Shown here: positions 1-8,440 of the stretch, in pieces
How positions within the stretch are numbered: the first letter of the stretch is position 1
How the letters are laid out: the number at the start of each line of letters is the position of its first letter
Assembly: GCF_001425005.1 (NCBI RefSeq)
Contig: NZ_LMDB01000012.1
Span: forward strand, 186,001 to 250,000
Origin: Duganella sp. Root336D2
Lineage (GTDB): Bacteria > Pseudomonadota > Gammaproteobacteria > Burkholderiales > Burkholderiaceae_D
Length of the DNA: 64,000 nt
Reading direction: 5' to 3'
The notes under the pieces: generated by a model
Seen by the model: only the letters and a program-made list of their open reading frames with translations
The model's database searches: none
What the model was told of the DNA's origin: nothing
Translations under genes and position numbers: made by a program

Positions 1-3000
1 ACACCGGCGTGTTCGAGCGTCCGGCCGCCGGCACCGAGGCTGTCGCTGCGCCTGAAGCAGACGCAGGAGCTGCTATCGAAGCGATCGAGGTGGCCGAGGA
101 AGCCGCTGCGCCGCTTGAAGCCGAGGCCGCGCCTGCCGAGCCGGTCGAAGCGCTGTCCGCCGACCCGGTCTTCGACCTGGAAGCGATCGAAGTGTCGCAA
201 CCAGAGGCCGAACTGACCCTCGAAGAGCCGCTCGTATTCGAGGCGCAAGAAGAGGCTGCCCCGGCCCGCTCGACCAACGTCATCGAGTTCCCGACTGCTA
301 CCGCGCCTACGCCGCCAGAGCCGCCGGCGGAAGATAATATGAAGTTCGTGGGACGCCTGGCGATCCCGCTGCCGCTGTACAACATCTACATGGCGGAGAC
401 CGACGAACTGGTACGCCTGCTGTCGCAGGATTTCGGCGAGTGGCGCCACGAGCAGCGTGCGGTCAACCCGGAAGCGCTGCATGCCGTGCATACCCTGACC
501 GGCACTTCCGGCACCGTAGGCTTCAAGCCTTTGCGCGAATTGTCCTATGCACTGGAAATCACGCTGCAGGAGCTGCAGCCGCCGGCACCGCACCTGGACG
601 ATGCGCAGCACGACCTGTTCGACTTCACCATCGAACGCGTGCGCCAGATGCTGCAAAGCTTCGCCACCGGCGAACTGCCGCCAGAACAACCGGAATTGAT
701 CGAGGCGCTGCATAAGCTGCGCGAGCATCTGGCGCATCCGCCGGAAGTTGACAAGGAGCTCGACGAGCAACTGGACAGCATCGTGGGCGAGCCTGAGGGC
801 GTGCAGCTGGAACAGCGCCTGGACAACCTGTTCAGCGATACCTACCACAGCCTGGTTACCGAAGCGCCGGCAGCGGCCGAAAGCGTCGAGCAGCCGGCAC
901 CTGAAGTGCTCGCGCAAGGCGGCAACATCGACAACCTGTTCGATTCCGCATTTGATGACGCGTTCGACGCGCCGGAGCTGAAGCAGGCCGCGCCGGTGGT
1001 CGAGGAGATCACGGCACCGGTGGTCGAGGAAATCGCTGAGCCGGTCGTCGAGGAAATTACGGCACCGATCGTCGAAGAAATCGCTGAGCCGGTGGTCGAG
1101 GAAATCACGGCACCGGTGGTCGAGGAAATCGCTGAGCCGGTGGTCGAAGAAAGCACGGCACCAATCGTCGAGGAAATCGCCGCGCCGGTCGTCGAGGAAA
1201 TCATTGAGCCCGTCGCCGAAGAAATCGTTGCTCCGGTCGCCGAGGAAATCGCCGCACCTGCAATCGAGGAAGCCGCGCCGGCGATCGAAGAAATTGACGA
1301 AGCAGCGCTGCTGGCCGAAGCCGATGCCGCGGTGGCCGAAGCTGCAATCGAAGTCGACGCCATCGACGCCACCGCACTGGCCGCGGGCGAAGCCATCGAA
1401 GAAGATGCGGTCGACCTCGACCACGCTGCGCCAAGCGAAGTGCAGGTCGTCGAACTGCCGGAAACCCCGCACCTGCTGGGCGCCAGCCCGTCCGACATCC
1501 ACGACGAACTGGACCCGGACCTGCTGCCAGTGTTCCTGGAAGAAGGCACCGACCTGCTGCCGCAGATCGGCGAGTCGCTGCGCGCCTGGCACGCCAAGCC
1601 GACCGATTTCAGTCACGCCCACAGCCTGCAGCGCGTGCTGCACACCGTGAAGGGCAGCGCCCGCATGGCAGGTGCAATGCGCCTTGGCCAGCACGCGCAC
1701 GAAATCGAAACGCACATTGAAAATATGGTGCACGCAGGCAGTGCGTCGCAGCACTCGTTCGACGAGCTGATGGCGCACTATGACCACGCGCTGCTGCTGT
1801 TCGAACAACTGCAAAATCCGGAAGCCTACGCCGCCGCCATGGCTGCCGCGCAAGCCGCCGCTGCAGCACCTGCCGGTGAAGCAGGCGCACCTGCATCCCA
1901 GGGTGCGGCACAGCCTTCGCTCAGCGCACTTGCCGCACGCCTGGCCGCAGCGCCTGCAACGGCACGCGCTGGCGACGAGGCGGAAGGCGGCGCCAAGGCC
2001 TCGCCTCTGGTGCGTGTACGCGCAGACATCCTTGACCGCCTGGTGAACCAGGCCGGTGAAGTGTCGATCACCCGTTCGCGCCTGGAAAACGAAGTGACCT
2101 CGCTGCGCACTTCGGTGTCCGACTTCCAGGAAAACTTGAATCGCCTGCGCCGCCAGCTGCGCGAAGTCGAAATGCAAGCTGAATCGCAGATCGCTTCGCG
2201 TATGTCGATTGCCGGCGAGCGCGAATTCGACCCGCTCGAGTTCGACCGCTTTACCCGCCTGCAGGAATTGACCCGCATGATGGCCGAGTCGGTGAGCGAC
2301 GTGGCCTCCTTCCACGAAGGCCTGATCCGTTCCATCGACGGCGCCACCGGCGACTTGACGCAGCAAGCGCGTATGACGCGCGACCTGCAGCGAGACCTGA
2401 TGCGCGTGCGCATGGTGCCGTTCAACAGCGTTTCCGAACGTCTGTTCCGCGTCGCCCGCCAGGGTGCCAAAGAAACCGACAAGCGCGTCAACCTGGACAT
2501 CCGCGGCGGCGGCGTTGAAATGGACCGTAGCGTTCTGGAACGCATGGCCGCGCCGTTTGAACACTTGCTGCGTAACGCCATCGTGCACGGCATCGAGTCG
2601 CGCGAACGGCGGGTCGAACACGGCAAGGGCGAGACCGGTGAATTGCTGGTGCAGGTCAGCCAGCAGGGTAACGAAGTGGTGCTGGAGTTCAGCGACGACG
2701 GCGCTGGCCTGGACCTGGAACGCATCCGCAACAAGGCGCGCAGCGTCGGCCTGCTGGCTGAAGACCAGGTGGTCAGCGACGCCGAAGCGTCCAACCTGAT
2801 CTTCCAGCCGGGCTTCTCGACCGCCGATACGCTGACCGAACTGGCCGGCCGCGGCGTCGGCATGGACATCGTGCTGTCCGAGGCGCAGGCCCTGGGCGGC
2901 CGCGTGGAAACCTTCACCGAAGCAGGCAAGGGTTCGCGCTTCACGATCCGCCTGCCGCTGACGCTGGCAGTGACCCAGGTGGTGCTGATCTCCGCCGGCG

Positions 3001-3836
3001 GCCGCACCCATGCAGTGCCTGCGCTGATGGTGGAGCAGGTGCTGCAGCTGAAGGAAGGCGCGTTGGCTGAAGCTACCGGCAAAGGCGCCGTGGTACACCA
3101 CGGCCAGCACGTGCCGCTGCGCTACCTGGCCACGTTGCTGGGCGACGGCGATGCGCGTCCGCTGCTGCAGCGTTCTTCGCCGGTCATGATGCTGCGTAAC
3201 GGTACCGACCGCGTCGCGCTGCACGTCGACGAAATCCTCGGCAACCGCGAGGTGGTTATCAAGAACATCGGCCCGCAGCTGTCGCGCATGCCCGGCATCG
3301 CCGGCGCAACCGTGCTCGGTTCGGGCGAGATCGTACTGATCCTGAATCCGGTGGCGCTGCAGCTGCACGTGGCGCAGCATCCGGAACTGGCGCCGCGTAC
3401 CTCGGCAACCCCGGCGCCGGCACCCGCCGGCGGCGTCGCCGAGCCTGTGCAACAGACGCGCGCCCATGGCACTGTCATGGTGGTGGACGATTCGCTCACC
3501 GTGCGCAAGGTGACCCAGCGCCTGCTGGAGCGCGAAGGCTATCACGTCATGCTGGCCAAGGACGGCGTGGATGCGCTGGAGCAGTTGCAGGACCGCCTGC
3601 CGGAACTGATGCTGGTCGACATCGAGATGCCGCGCATGGACGGCTTTGACCTGACCCGCAACGTGCGCGGCGACGAACGCACCAAGGAGATCCCGATCAT
3701 CATGATCACCTCGCGTTCGGCGGACAAGCACCGCAACTACGCGCTGCAACTGGGCGTGAATGCCTACTTCGGCAAGCCGTTCCAGGAAGATATCCTGCTG
3801 GGCGCCATCGCGGGCCTGCTGCCGCAACGCGCTTGA
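1..3836 (+). CDS. CheA-type hybrid sensor kinase, PilL/ChpA-like (5' partial)
   Basis: The reading frame is open to the left edge, so the N-terminus is missing; the first possible start inside the window is GTG at 9, and the residue numbers here count from it. A Hpt-like domain lies around residues 125-220 with His161 in HTLTGTSG, where Thr replaces the usual Lys of the HxxKG motif. An acidic 8-residue repeat spans 328-421. A second, canonical Hpt follows (His545, HTVKGSA). Then come the CheA dimerisation helices (about 665-800), a HATPase (N-box LLRNAIVHG near 850, DDGAG, GRGVG), a CheW-like domain (about 985-1130) and a C-terminal receiver with phospho-Asp 1204 (VDIEMPRMDG). Several Hpt domains plus a C-terminal receiver is the layout of ChpA/PilL, the kinase of the type IV pilus twitching chemosensory system. 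The upstream pil genes that would confirm this are outside the window. Confidence 0.9.
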   Translation, partial: TGVFERPAAGTEAVAAPEADAGAAIEAIEVAEEAAAPLEAEAAPAEPVEALSADPVFDLEAIEVSQPEAELTLEEPLVFEAQEEAAPARSTNVIEFPTATAPTPPEPPAEDNMKFVGRLAIPLPLYNIYMAETDELVRLLSQDFGEWRHEQRAVNPEALHAVHTLTGTSGTVGFKPLRELSYALEITLQELQPPAPHLDDAQHDLFDFTIERVRQMLQSFATGELPPEQPELIEALHKLREHLAHPPEVDKELDEQLDSIVGEPEGVQLEQRLDNLFSDTYHSLVTEAPAAAESVEQPAPEVLAQGGNIDNLFDSAFDDAFDAPELKQAAPVVEEITAPVVEEIAEPVVEEITAPIVEEIAEPVVEEITAPVVEEIAEPVVEESTAPIVEEIAAPVVEEIIEPVAEEIVAPVAEEIAAPAIEEAAPAIEEIDEAALLAEADAAVAEAAIEVDAIDATALAAGEAIEEDAVDLDHAAPSEVQVVELPETPHLLGASPSDIHDELDPDLLPVFLEEGTDLLPQIGESLRAWHAKPTDFSHAHSLQRVLHTVKGSARMAGAMRLGQHAHEIETHIENMVHAGSASQHSFDELMAHYDHALLLFEQLQNPEAYAAAMAAAQAAAAAPAGEAGAPASQGAAQPSLSALAARLAAAPATARAGDEAEGGAKASPLVRVRADILDRLVNQAGEVSITRSRLENEVTSLRTSVSDFQENLNRLRRQLREVEMQAESQIASRMSIAGEREFDPLEFDRFTRLQELTRMMAESVSDVASFHEGLIRSIDGATGDLTQQARMTRDLQRDLMRVRMVPFNSVSERLFRVARQGAKETDKRVNLDIRGGGVEMDRSVLERMAAPFEHLLRNAIVHGIESRERRVEHGKGETGELLVQVSQQGNEVVLEFSDDGAGLDLERIRNKARSVGLLAEDQVVSDAEASNLIFQPGFSTADTLTELAGRGVGMDIVLSEAQALGGRVETFTEAGKGSRFTIRLPLTLAVTQVVLISAGGRTHAVPALMVEQVLQLKEGALAEATGKGAVVHHGQHVPLRYLATLLGDGDARPLLQRSSPVMMLRNGTDRVALHVDEILGNREVVIKNIGPQLSRMPGIAGATVLGSGEIVLILNPVALQLHVAQHPELAPRTSATPAPAPAGGVAEPVQQTRAHGTVMVVDDSLTVRKVTQRLLEREGYHVMLAKDGVDALEQLQDRLPELMLVDIEMPRMDGFDLTRNVRGDERTKEIPIIMITSRSADKHRNYALQLGVNAYFGKPFQEDILLGAIAGLLPQRA
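990..1271 (+). repeat. 24-bp coding tandem repeat in the CheA-like kinase
   Basis: About 11.75 imperfect 24-bp units each encode the octapeptide pattern APVVEEIT/EPVVEEIA. They form an acidic, Pro-containing, probably extended linker between the first and second Hpt domains. The middle units are nearly identical at DNA level, while the last ones drift (PVAEEIV, PAIEE), as expected for expansion by slippage. Copy number is likely to vary between strains. Confidence 0.9.
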
Positions 3837-3856
3837 GGCGTGCAGTAGCGCACAAC

Positions 3857-3886
3857 AGGGCAGGCCATCGCGCCTGCCCTTTTTTT
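3857..3886 (+). terminator. Rho-independent terminator after the CheA-like kinase
   Basis: A perfect 9-bp stem (AGGGCAGGC / GCCTGCCCT) with a 6-nt loop is followed by an unbroken run of T. It starts 20 bp after the kinase stop codon and ends only about 10 bp before the next start codon. Confidence 0.92.
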
Positions 3887-3896
3887 ATCCGATCGA

Positions 3897-4460
3897 ATGC
3901 GACTGTTCAAGCTATTTGCCGCGCTGCTTGCCGGCGTTTTCCTGCTGGGCTGCGGCGTGATCGTCGTTGCGGGCTGCAGCGACCAGCAGGCCGACGCCGA
4001 CCTGATCGTGGTGCCCGGCAACACGGTGGCGCCGGACGGCACGCCCAGCCCGCGGCTGCGGGCGCGGCTCGATATCGCGCTGGCCTTGTATCGCGGCCAT
4101 CGTGCGCCATTGATATTCGTCAGCGGAGGGCTGGGCAGGGAAGGCTTTGACGAAGCGGTAGTGATGGCCGGCTATCTTGCAAAGAATGGCGTGCCAAGGG
4201 CTGCCATCGTCGTCGACAGCCAAGGCCTGGATACCAGGGCGACGGCCGGCAACGCGGCTGCCTTCATGCGCGCCAGGGACCTGAAGTCGGTGCTGGTGGC
4301 GACGCAGTACTTCCATGTGCCGCGCACCCGGCTTGCCCTTGAACGGGCCGGCGTGCAGGTCGCCGGACATAGCCATGCACGCTACGCCGAGTTGCGCGAC
4401 CTCTATTCGATCCCGCGCGAGCTGCTCGGCTACGCGGCTTACTTCTTGACCACTTCGTAG
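3897..4460 (+). CDS. DUF218 / YdcF-SanA-ElyC family membrane-anchored protein
   Basis: 187 residues. An N-terminal hydrophobic segment (about 1-25) is followed by a DUF218 domain: the core begins ADLIVVPGN, continues with FVSGG and AGYLAKNGVP, and has a DTRATAGNA segment typical of the family. Family members (SanA, ElyC, YdcF) are linked to envelope integrity, but their chemistry is mostly unknown. The ATG at 3897 is chosen because it gives a complete membrane anchor; an in-frame GTG at 3957 would remove it. No convincing ribosome binding site is visible, and the start sits directly behind a terminator. The 3' end overlaps the convergent photolyase gene by 22 bp. Confidence 0.8.
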   Translation: MRLFKLFAALLAGVFLLGCGVIVVAGCSDQQADADLIVVPGNTVAPDGTPSPRLRARLDIALALYRGHRAPLIFVSGGLGREGFDEAVVMAGYLAKNGVPRAAIVVDSQGLDTRATAGNAAAFMRARDLKSVLVATQYFHVPRTRLALERAGVQVAGHSHARYAELRDLYSIPRELLGYAAYFLTTS

Positions 4461-5821
4461 CGCTGCAATGTGCGCTTGCGGGCTTCGTCGTGCTCGACGA
4501 TCGGGTTGCGCGGCAAGTGGATCTCCCTGGCCGACAGGCCTGCCAGCTGGGGCAGGTAGCGCTTGATGAATTTTCCTTCCGGATCGAACTTCTGCGATTG
4601 CGTGACCGGGTTGAAGATCCGGAAGTAGGGCTGCGCATCGCAGCCGGAGGACGATGCCCATTGCCAGCCGCCGTTGTTGGCTGCCAGGTCGAAATCATTG
4701 AGGTGCAGCGCGAAGTAAGCTTCGCCGCGGCGCCAGTCGATCCCCAGGTCCTTGCACAGGAACGATGCCGTCACCATGCGCAGCCGATTGTGCATATAGC
4801 CGGTGCGGTTGATCTGCAGCATGGCGGCATCCACCAGTGCGTAGCCGGTGCGGCCTTCGCACCATGCTGCAAACAGTTCGTCGGCTGCGGGGCCGGTTTC
4901 CCATGCGATCTTGTCGTAGGCCGGCTTGAAGGCGCCGTCGACCACATGCGGGTGGTGGAACAGGATCTGCATGTAGAACTCGCGCCAGACCAGCTCCGAC
5001 AGCCACACCGCACCGCCTGCGCCGGCCGCGCCGCGCGCCGCCATGGTCATCACGCTGCGTACCAGGTGGCGGATCGAGACGGTGCCGAAGCGCAGGTGCA
5101 GCGACAGGTAGGACGGGCCCTTGACGGCAGGGAAATCGCGCGCAGCGCCGTAATCGGCAATCCTGCCCAGGAATTCGTCGAATAGCTGCAGCCCGTTGCC
5201 GATGCCCAGCTGGTGCAGGTTGGTGCGTTCGAAGCCGATGTCGGCCAGCGAGGGCAGTGTACTGCGGCCCGGTGCAAAGCGGCCCGGCTGGCGCGCGCTC
5301 CCCGGCTCGACGCTCCACGGCGCCAGCACCGACGGATCGGCTTCCAGTTTGCGCAGCCAGGCATTCTTGTAGGGCGTGAACACGGAAAACGGCTGCCCGG
5401 CCTGGGTCAGCACTTCGTCGCGTTCGAATACCACCTGGTCCTTGAAGGTGCGCAACTCACGCCCGGCCTGGCGCAGGCTGCGCGCCACCCTGGCGTCGCG
5501 GGCCATAGCCGCCGGCTCATAGTCGTGATTGGCAAATACAACATCGACGGCAAGCTCGGCAGCGAGGTCTGGGATTGCTGTTTCGGCAAGATCATGCCGT
5601 ACGATAAGGTGCCCGCCTGCCGCGTCGAGCTCGGCAGCAAGCGCGGCCAGCGTGTCGTGGATGAACTCGACGCGCCGGTCGGCTGCCGGCAGCGCATCCA
5701 GGATGGCGCGGTCGAAAATAAAGGCCACGTACACTGTCCCTGCAGAGGCCAGCGCATGATGCATGGCGGCATGGTCGAACAGGCGCAGGTCCCGGCGCAA
5801 CCAGACAAGGGCGTTTTTCAT
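4439..5821 (-). CDS. phrB: Deoxyribodipyrimidine photolyase (class I CPD-type)
   Basis: 460 residues, the normal length. The N-terminal Rossmann-like antenna domain begins ALVWLRRDLRLFDH. The C-terminal FAD-binding half contains the family signatures LVWREFYMQILFHHP, INRTGYMHNRLRMV, NDFDLAANNGGWQW and SGCDAQPYFRIFNP. The enzyme would repair UV-induced cyclobutane pyrimidine dimers using blue light. It is transcribed alone, divergently from yqgE across an intergenic region that holds a 23-bp palindrome. All motifs look intact, so activity is expected; assignment to CPD rather than cryptochrome function rests on family resemblance. Confidence 0.95.
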   Translation of the reverse strand: MKNALVWLRRDLRLFDHAAMHHALASAGTVYVAFIFDRAILDALPAADRRVEFIHDTLAALAAELDAAGGHLIVRHDLAETAIPDLAAELAVDVVFANHDYEPAAMARDARVARSLRQAGRELRTFKDQVVFERDEVLTQAGQPFSVFTPYKNAWLRKLEADPSVLAPWSVEPGSARQPGRFAPGRSTLPSLADIGFERTNLHQLGIGNGLQLFDEFLGRIADYGAARDFPAVKGPSYLSLHLRFGTVSIRHLVRSVMTMAARGAAGAGGAVWLSELVWREFYMQILFHHPHVVDGAFKPAYDKIAWETGPAADELFAAWCEGRTGYALVDAAMLQINRTGYMHNRLRMVTASFLCKDLGIDWRRGEAYFALHLNDFDLAANNGGWQWASSSGCDAQPYFRIFNPVTQSQKFDPEGKFIKRYLPQLAGLSAREIHLPRNPIVEHDEARKRTLQRYEVVKK

Positions 5822-5844
5822 GGCTGGATCAGCAATTCATAGTA

Positions 5845-5867
5845 AACTGTGGGTATATCCGACAGTT
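5845..5867. promoter_or_regulatory. 23-bp imperfect palindrome between phrB and yqgE
   Basis: The outer arms are AACTGT and ACAGTT separated by 11 bp. Inner GG/CC bases also pair, so 8 of 11 symmetric positions match. The site starts 24 bp upstream of the phrB start codon, a normal place for an operator. Binding by a regulator is inferred only. Confidence 0.4.
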
Positions 5868-6005
5868 GCAGCGCGGATATTACAGTAAAGAACACTTAAC
5901 AGTCCTGCATTGAGAGCAATCATGAAAAAAGTCAAATTGACCAGAAGCATGCCAGTGCCGGGATTGTTACCGGAAACTAGTGAACTGAAGGAGCTAAAGG
6001 CACAT

Positions 6006-6581
6006 ATGACTGCCCCTGCGCTCAACCTGGCAAATCATTTCCTGATTGCCATGCCATCCATGCATGACCCGATCTTTGGCGGCACGGTCGTGTATGTGTG
6101 CGAACACAACGAGAACGGCGTGCTGGGCGTCGTGATCAACAAGCCTACCGATATGACCATGGAAGTGCTGTTCGACCGGATCGACCTCGAAGTGTCGTCC
6201 GCCGCCGAGCGCCACCTGGAATCGGAGCCGATCATGTTCGGCGGCCCGGTGCAGGACGACCGCGGTTTTGTGCTGCATACCCCGGGCGCGCACTATTCGT
6301 CTTCGCTGACGGTGACCAATGACGTCGCCTTCACCACTTCGATCGACGTGCTGGAAGCCGTGGCCCGCGGCCAGGGCCCGGAACGCATGATGGTGTCGAT
6401 CGGCTACGCGGGCTGGAGCCCCGGCCAGCTGGAAGACGAACTGGCGCGCAATGGCTGGCTGACCGTGGCCGCCGATCCGCGCATCGTGTTCGAGGTGCCG
6501 ATCGAGGAGCGCTACCAGGCCGCCATCAAACTGCTGGGCTTCGACCCCCTGATGCTTAACTCTGAAGCGGGTCATGCATAG
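6006..6581 (+). CDS. yqgE: YqgE/AlgH family protein
   Basis: 191 residues from ATG 6006, the usual family length. Conserved blocks are visible: NHFLIAMPSMHDPIF, GTVVYVCEHNENGVLGVVIN, PTDMTMEVLFDRID and GYAGWSPGQLEDELARNGW. The biochemical role is unsettled; AlgH was described as an alginate regulator in Pseudomonas. An in-frame ATG at 5922 would add 28 residues, but that stretch uses codons rare for this genome (TTA, AGA, CTA, AGT) and looks like leader DNA. GAAGGAG at 5987 and AAAGG at 5996 precede the chosen start. It heads an operon with ruvX and the pyr genes and overlaps ruvX by 8 bp. Confidence 0.88.
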   Translation: MTAPALNLANHFLIAMPSMHDPIFGGTVVYVCEHNENGVLGVVINKPTDMTMEVLFDRIDLEVSSAAERHLESEPIMFGGPVQDDRGFVLHTPGAHYSSSLTVTNDVAFTTSIDVLEAVARGQGPERMMVSIGYAGWSPGQLEDELARNGWLTVAADPRIVFEVPIEERYQAAIKLLGFDPLMLNSEAGHA

Positions 6582-6972
6582 TCCGGAAACTGTCTTAGGC
6601 TTCGACTTCGGCATCAAACGCGTTGGTGTCGCAATGGGAAACACGATGATCGGCCAGGCCAGTCCCCTGGCCGTCATTCAATCCACGGTCAACGATGCAC
6701 GCTTCGCCGAGATCAAGGCCCTGATCGATAAATGGGGGCCGACCAGGCTGATTGTGGGCCTGCCGTTCCATCCGGACGGGGCCGAGCACGAAATGACGGC
6801 GCGCTGCCGCAAGTTTGCCAATCAGTTGAACGGCCGCTTCAATCTTCCCGTGGTGCTGGTCGACGAGCGCTACTCGTCGGCGATGATTGCCGCCAAGCGC
6901 GGCGAAATCATCGACGACCGCGCCGCTGCCATCATCCTCCAACAATACTTTGACGAATATGTCCCACACTGA
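6574..6972 (+). CDS. ruvX: Holliday junction resolvase-like RuvX (YqgF)
   Basis: 132 residues with an RNase H-like fold. LGFDFGIKRVGVAMG carries the first acidic residue, LVDERYSSAMIAA the second acidic motif, and DDRAAAIILQQYFDE the C-terminal Asp pair. YqgF/RuvX proteins are linked to resolving branched DNA and to processing the 5' end of pre-16S rRNA; which applies here cannot be read from sequence. It starts inside yqgE and overlaps pyrR by 14 bp, so the genes are probably translationally coupled. The yqgE-ruvX pairing is widely conserved. Confidence 0.93.
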   Translation: MHSPETVLGFDFGIKRVGVAMGNTMIGQASPLAVIQSTVNDARFAEIKALIDKWGPTRLIVGLPFHPDGAEHEMTARCRKFANQLNGRFNLPVVLVDERYSSAMIAAKRGEIIDDRAAAIILQQYFDEYVPH

Positions 6973-7480
6973 TCCCCAACTGCTTGACGCTGAAGCGCTG
7001 TACGCCAGCCTGCTCGAGCAGGTCAAGGCCGGCATTGCCGGCGCCAACGACCCGGCCATCGTCGGCATCCACTCCGGCGGCGCCTGGATCGCCGAGCGCC
7101 TGGCCAAGGACCTGAACCTGATTGCGCGCCTGGGTGTGCTGGACGTGTCCTTCTACCGCGACGACTACGCGAAGAAGGGCTTGCCGCACGACGTGAAGCC
7201 GACCCATATCGGCTTCGACGTCAATGGCGCCACCATTGTGCTGGTGGACGACGTGCTCTACACCGGCCGCACCACGCGCGCCGCCATCAACGAATTGTTC
7301 GACTACGGCCGCCCGGCGCGCATCATGCTCGCCTCGCTGGTGGACCGCGGCGAACGCCAATTGCCGGTGGCTGCCGATTTCGTGGCAGCCCACACGCGCT
7401 GCGCGCCGGGCCAGGCCCTGCGCCTGCAGCAGGGCGGCGACGGAAAGTTTTCCCTGACTATTGAACAGAACCATGCTTAA
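6959..7480 (+). CDS. pyrR: PyrR bifunctional pyr operon regulator / uracil phosphoribosyltransferase
   Basis: 173 residues from ATG 6959. The PRPP-binding loop [18 protein letters not shown] is intact and the chain has the type I phosphoribosyltransferase layout. In Bacillus PyrR binds pyr mRNA and attenuates it. In proteobacteria, where the gene sits directly ahead of pyrB, its regulatory role is less clear and it may act mainly as an enzyme. No anti-terminator or terminator structure is visible before pyrB, because pyrR overlaps it by 8 bp. Confidence 0.93.
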   Translation: MSHTDPQLLDAEALYASLLEQVKAGIAGANDPAIVGIHSGGAWIAERLAKDLNLIARLGVLDVSFYRDDYAKKGLPHDVKPTHIGFDVNGATIVLVDDVLYTGRTTRAAINELFDYGRPARIMLASLVDRGERQLPVAADFVAAHTRCAPGQALRLQQGGDGKFSLTIEQNHA

Positions 7481-8438
7481 TCCGCAACTCAACAAACACG
7501 GCGAGCTTCAGCACCTGCTGTCGACCGAGGGCCTGCCGAAGGCCATCATCAACCAGATCCTCGATACCGCCTCCTCCTTCGTGTCCGTCTCCGACCGCGA
7601 AGTGAAGAAGGTCCCGCTGATGCGCGGTAAAAGCGTTTTCAACCTGTTCTTCGAGAATTCCACCCGTACCCGCACCACCTTCGAGATCGCGGCCAAGCGC
7701 CTGTCGGCCGACGTGATCAACCTGAATATCGCGGCGTCTTCCGCCAGCAAGGGCGAGTCGCTGCTGGATACCATCGACAACCTGTCGGCCATGCACGCCG
7801 ACATGTTCGTGGTGCGCCATTCGCAGTCGGGTGCGCCGTACCTGATCGCCAAGCACCTGCACGACACCAGGCAGAACCACGTGCACGTGGTCAACGCGGG
7901 CGACGGCCGCCACGCGCACCCGACGCAGGGCCTGCTGGACATGTACACCATCCGCCACTACAAGACGGATTTCACCAACCTGCGCGTGGCGATCGTGGGC
8001 GACATCCTGCACAGCCGCGTGGCCCGTTCCGATATCCACGCCCTGACCACCCTGGGCGTGCCTGAAATCCGCGCCATCGGCCCGCATACCCTGCTGCCGG
8101 GCGGCCTGGAGCAGCTGGGCGTGCGCACCTTCACCAACATGGACGAAGGCCTCAAGGATGTGGACGTGATCATCATGCTGCGCCTGCAGAACGAGCGCAT
8201 GAGCGGCGCGCTGCTGCCGTCCGCCGGCGAGTACTTCCGCGCCTACGGCCTGACGCCGGAGCGCCTGGCGCTGGCCAGGCCGGACGCCATCGTGATGCAC
8301 CCGGGCCCGATGAACCGCGGCGTGGAGATCGACTCCGCCGTGGCCGACGGCCCGCAAGCGGTGATCCTGTCGCAGGTCACCTTCGGTATCGCAGTCCGCA
8401 TGGCGGTGATGAGCATCCTGGCAGGCACGCAAGCATAA
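7473..8438 (+). CDS. pyrB: Aspartate carbamoyltransferase catalytic subunit
   Basis: 321 residues. It catalyses carbamoyl phosphate plus aspartate to carbamoyl aspartate, the committed step of pyrimidine synthesis. The carbamoyl-phosphate loop [12 protein letters not shown], the [12 protein letters not shown] loop, HPTQGLLD and MLRLQNERM are present. ATG 7473 is chosen because it matches the usual N-terminus and overlaps pyrR by only 8 bp. No pyrI regulatory-subunit gene follows. Instead a pseudo-dihydroorotase gene begins 2 bp downstream, the class A ATCase arrangement in which PyrB and PyrC' form a large complex. Confidence 0.97.
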   Translation: MLNPQLNKHGELQHLLSTEGLPKAIINQILDTASSFVSVSDREVKKVPLMRGKSVFNLFFENSTRTRTTFEIAAKRLSADVINLNIAASSASKGESLLDTIDNLSAMHADMFVVRHSQSGAPYLIAKHLHDTRQNHVHVVNAGDGRHAHPTQGLLDMYTIRHYKTDFTNLRVAIVGDILHSRVARSDIHALTTLGVPEIRAIGPHTLLPGGLEQLGVRTFTNMDEGLKDVDVIIMLRLQNERMSGALLPSAGEYFRAYGLTPERLALARPDAIVMHPGPMNRGVEIDSAVADGPQAVILSQVTFGIAVRMAVMSILAGTQA

Positions 8439-8440
8439 AA

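Noticed and set aside
5922..6005. Separate short leader peptide or N-terminal extension of YqgE
   Set aside because: It is in frame with yqgE, uses codons unlike the neighbouring genes, and the family starts near ATG 6006. It is kept only as an alternative start.
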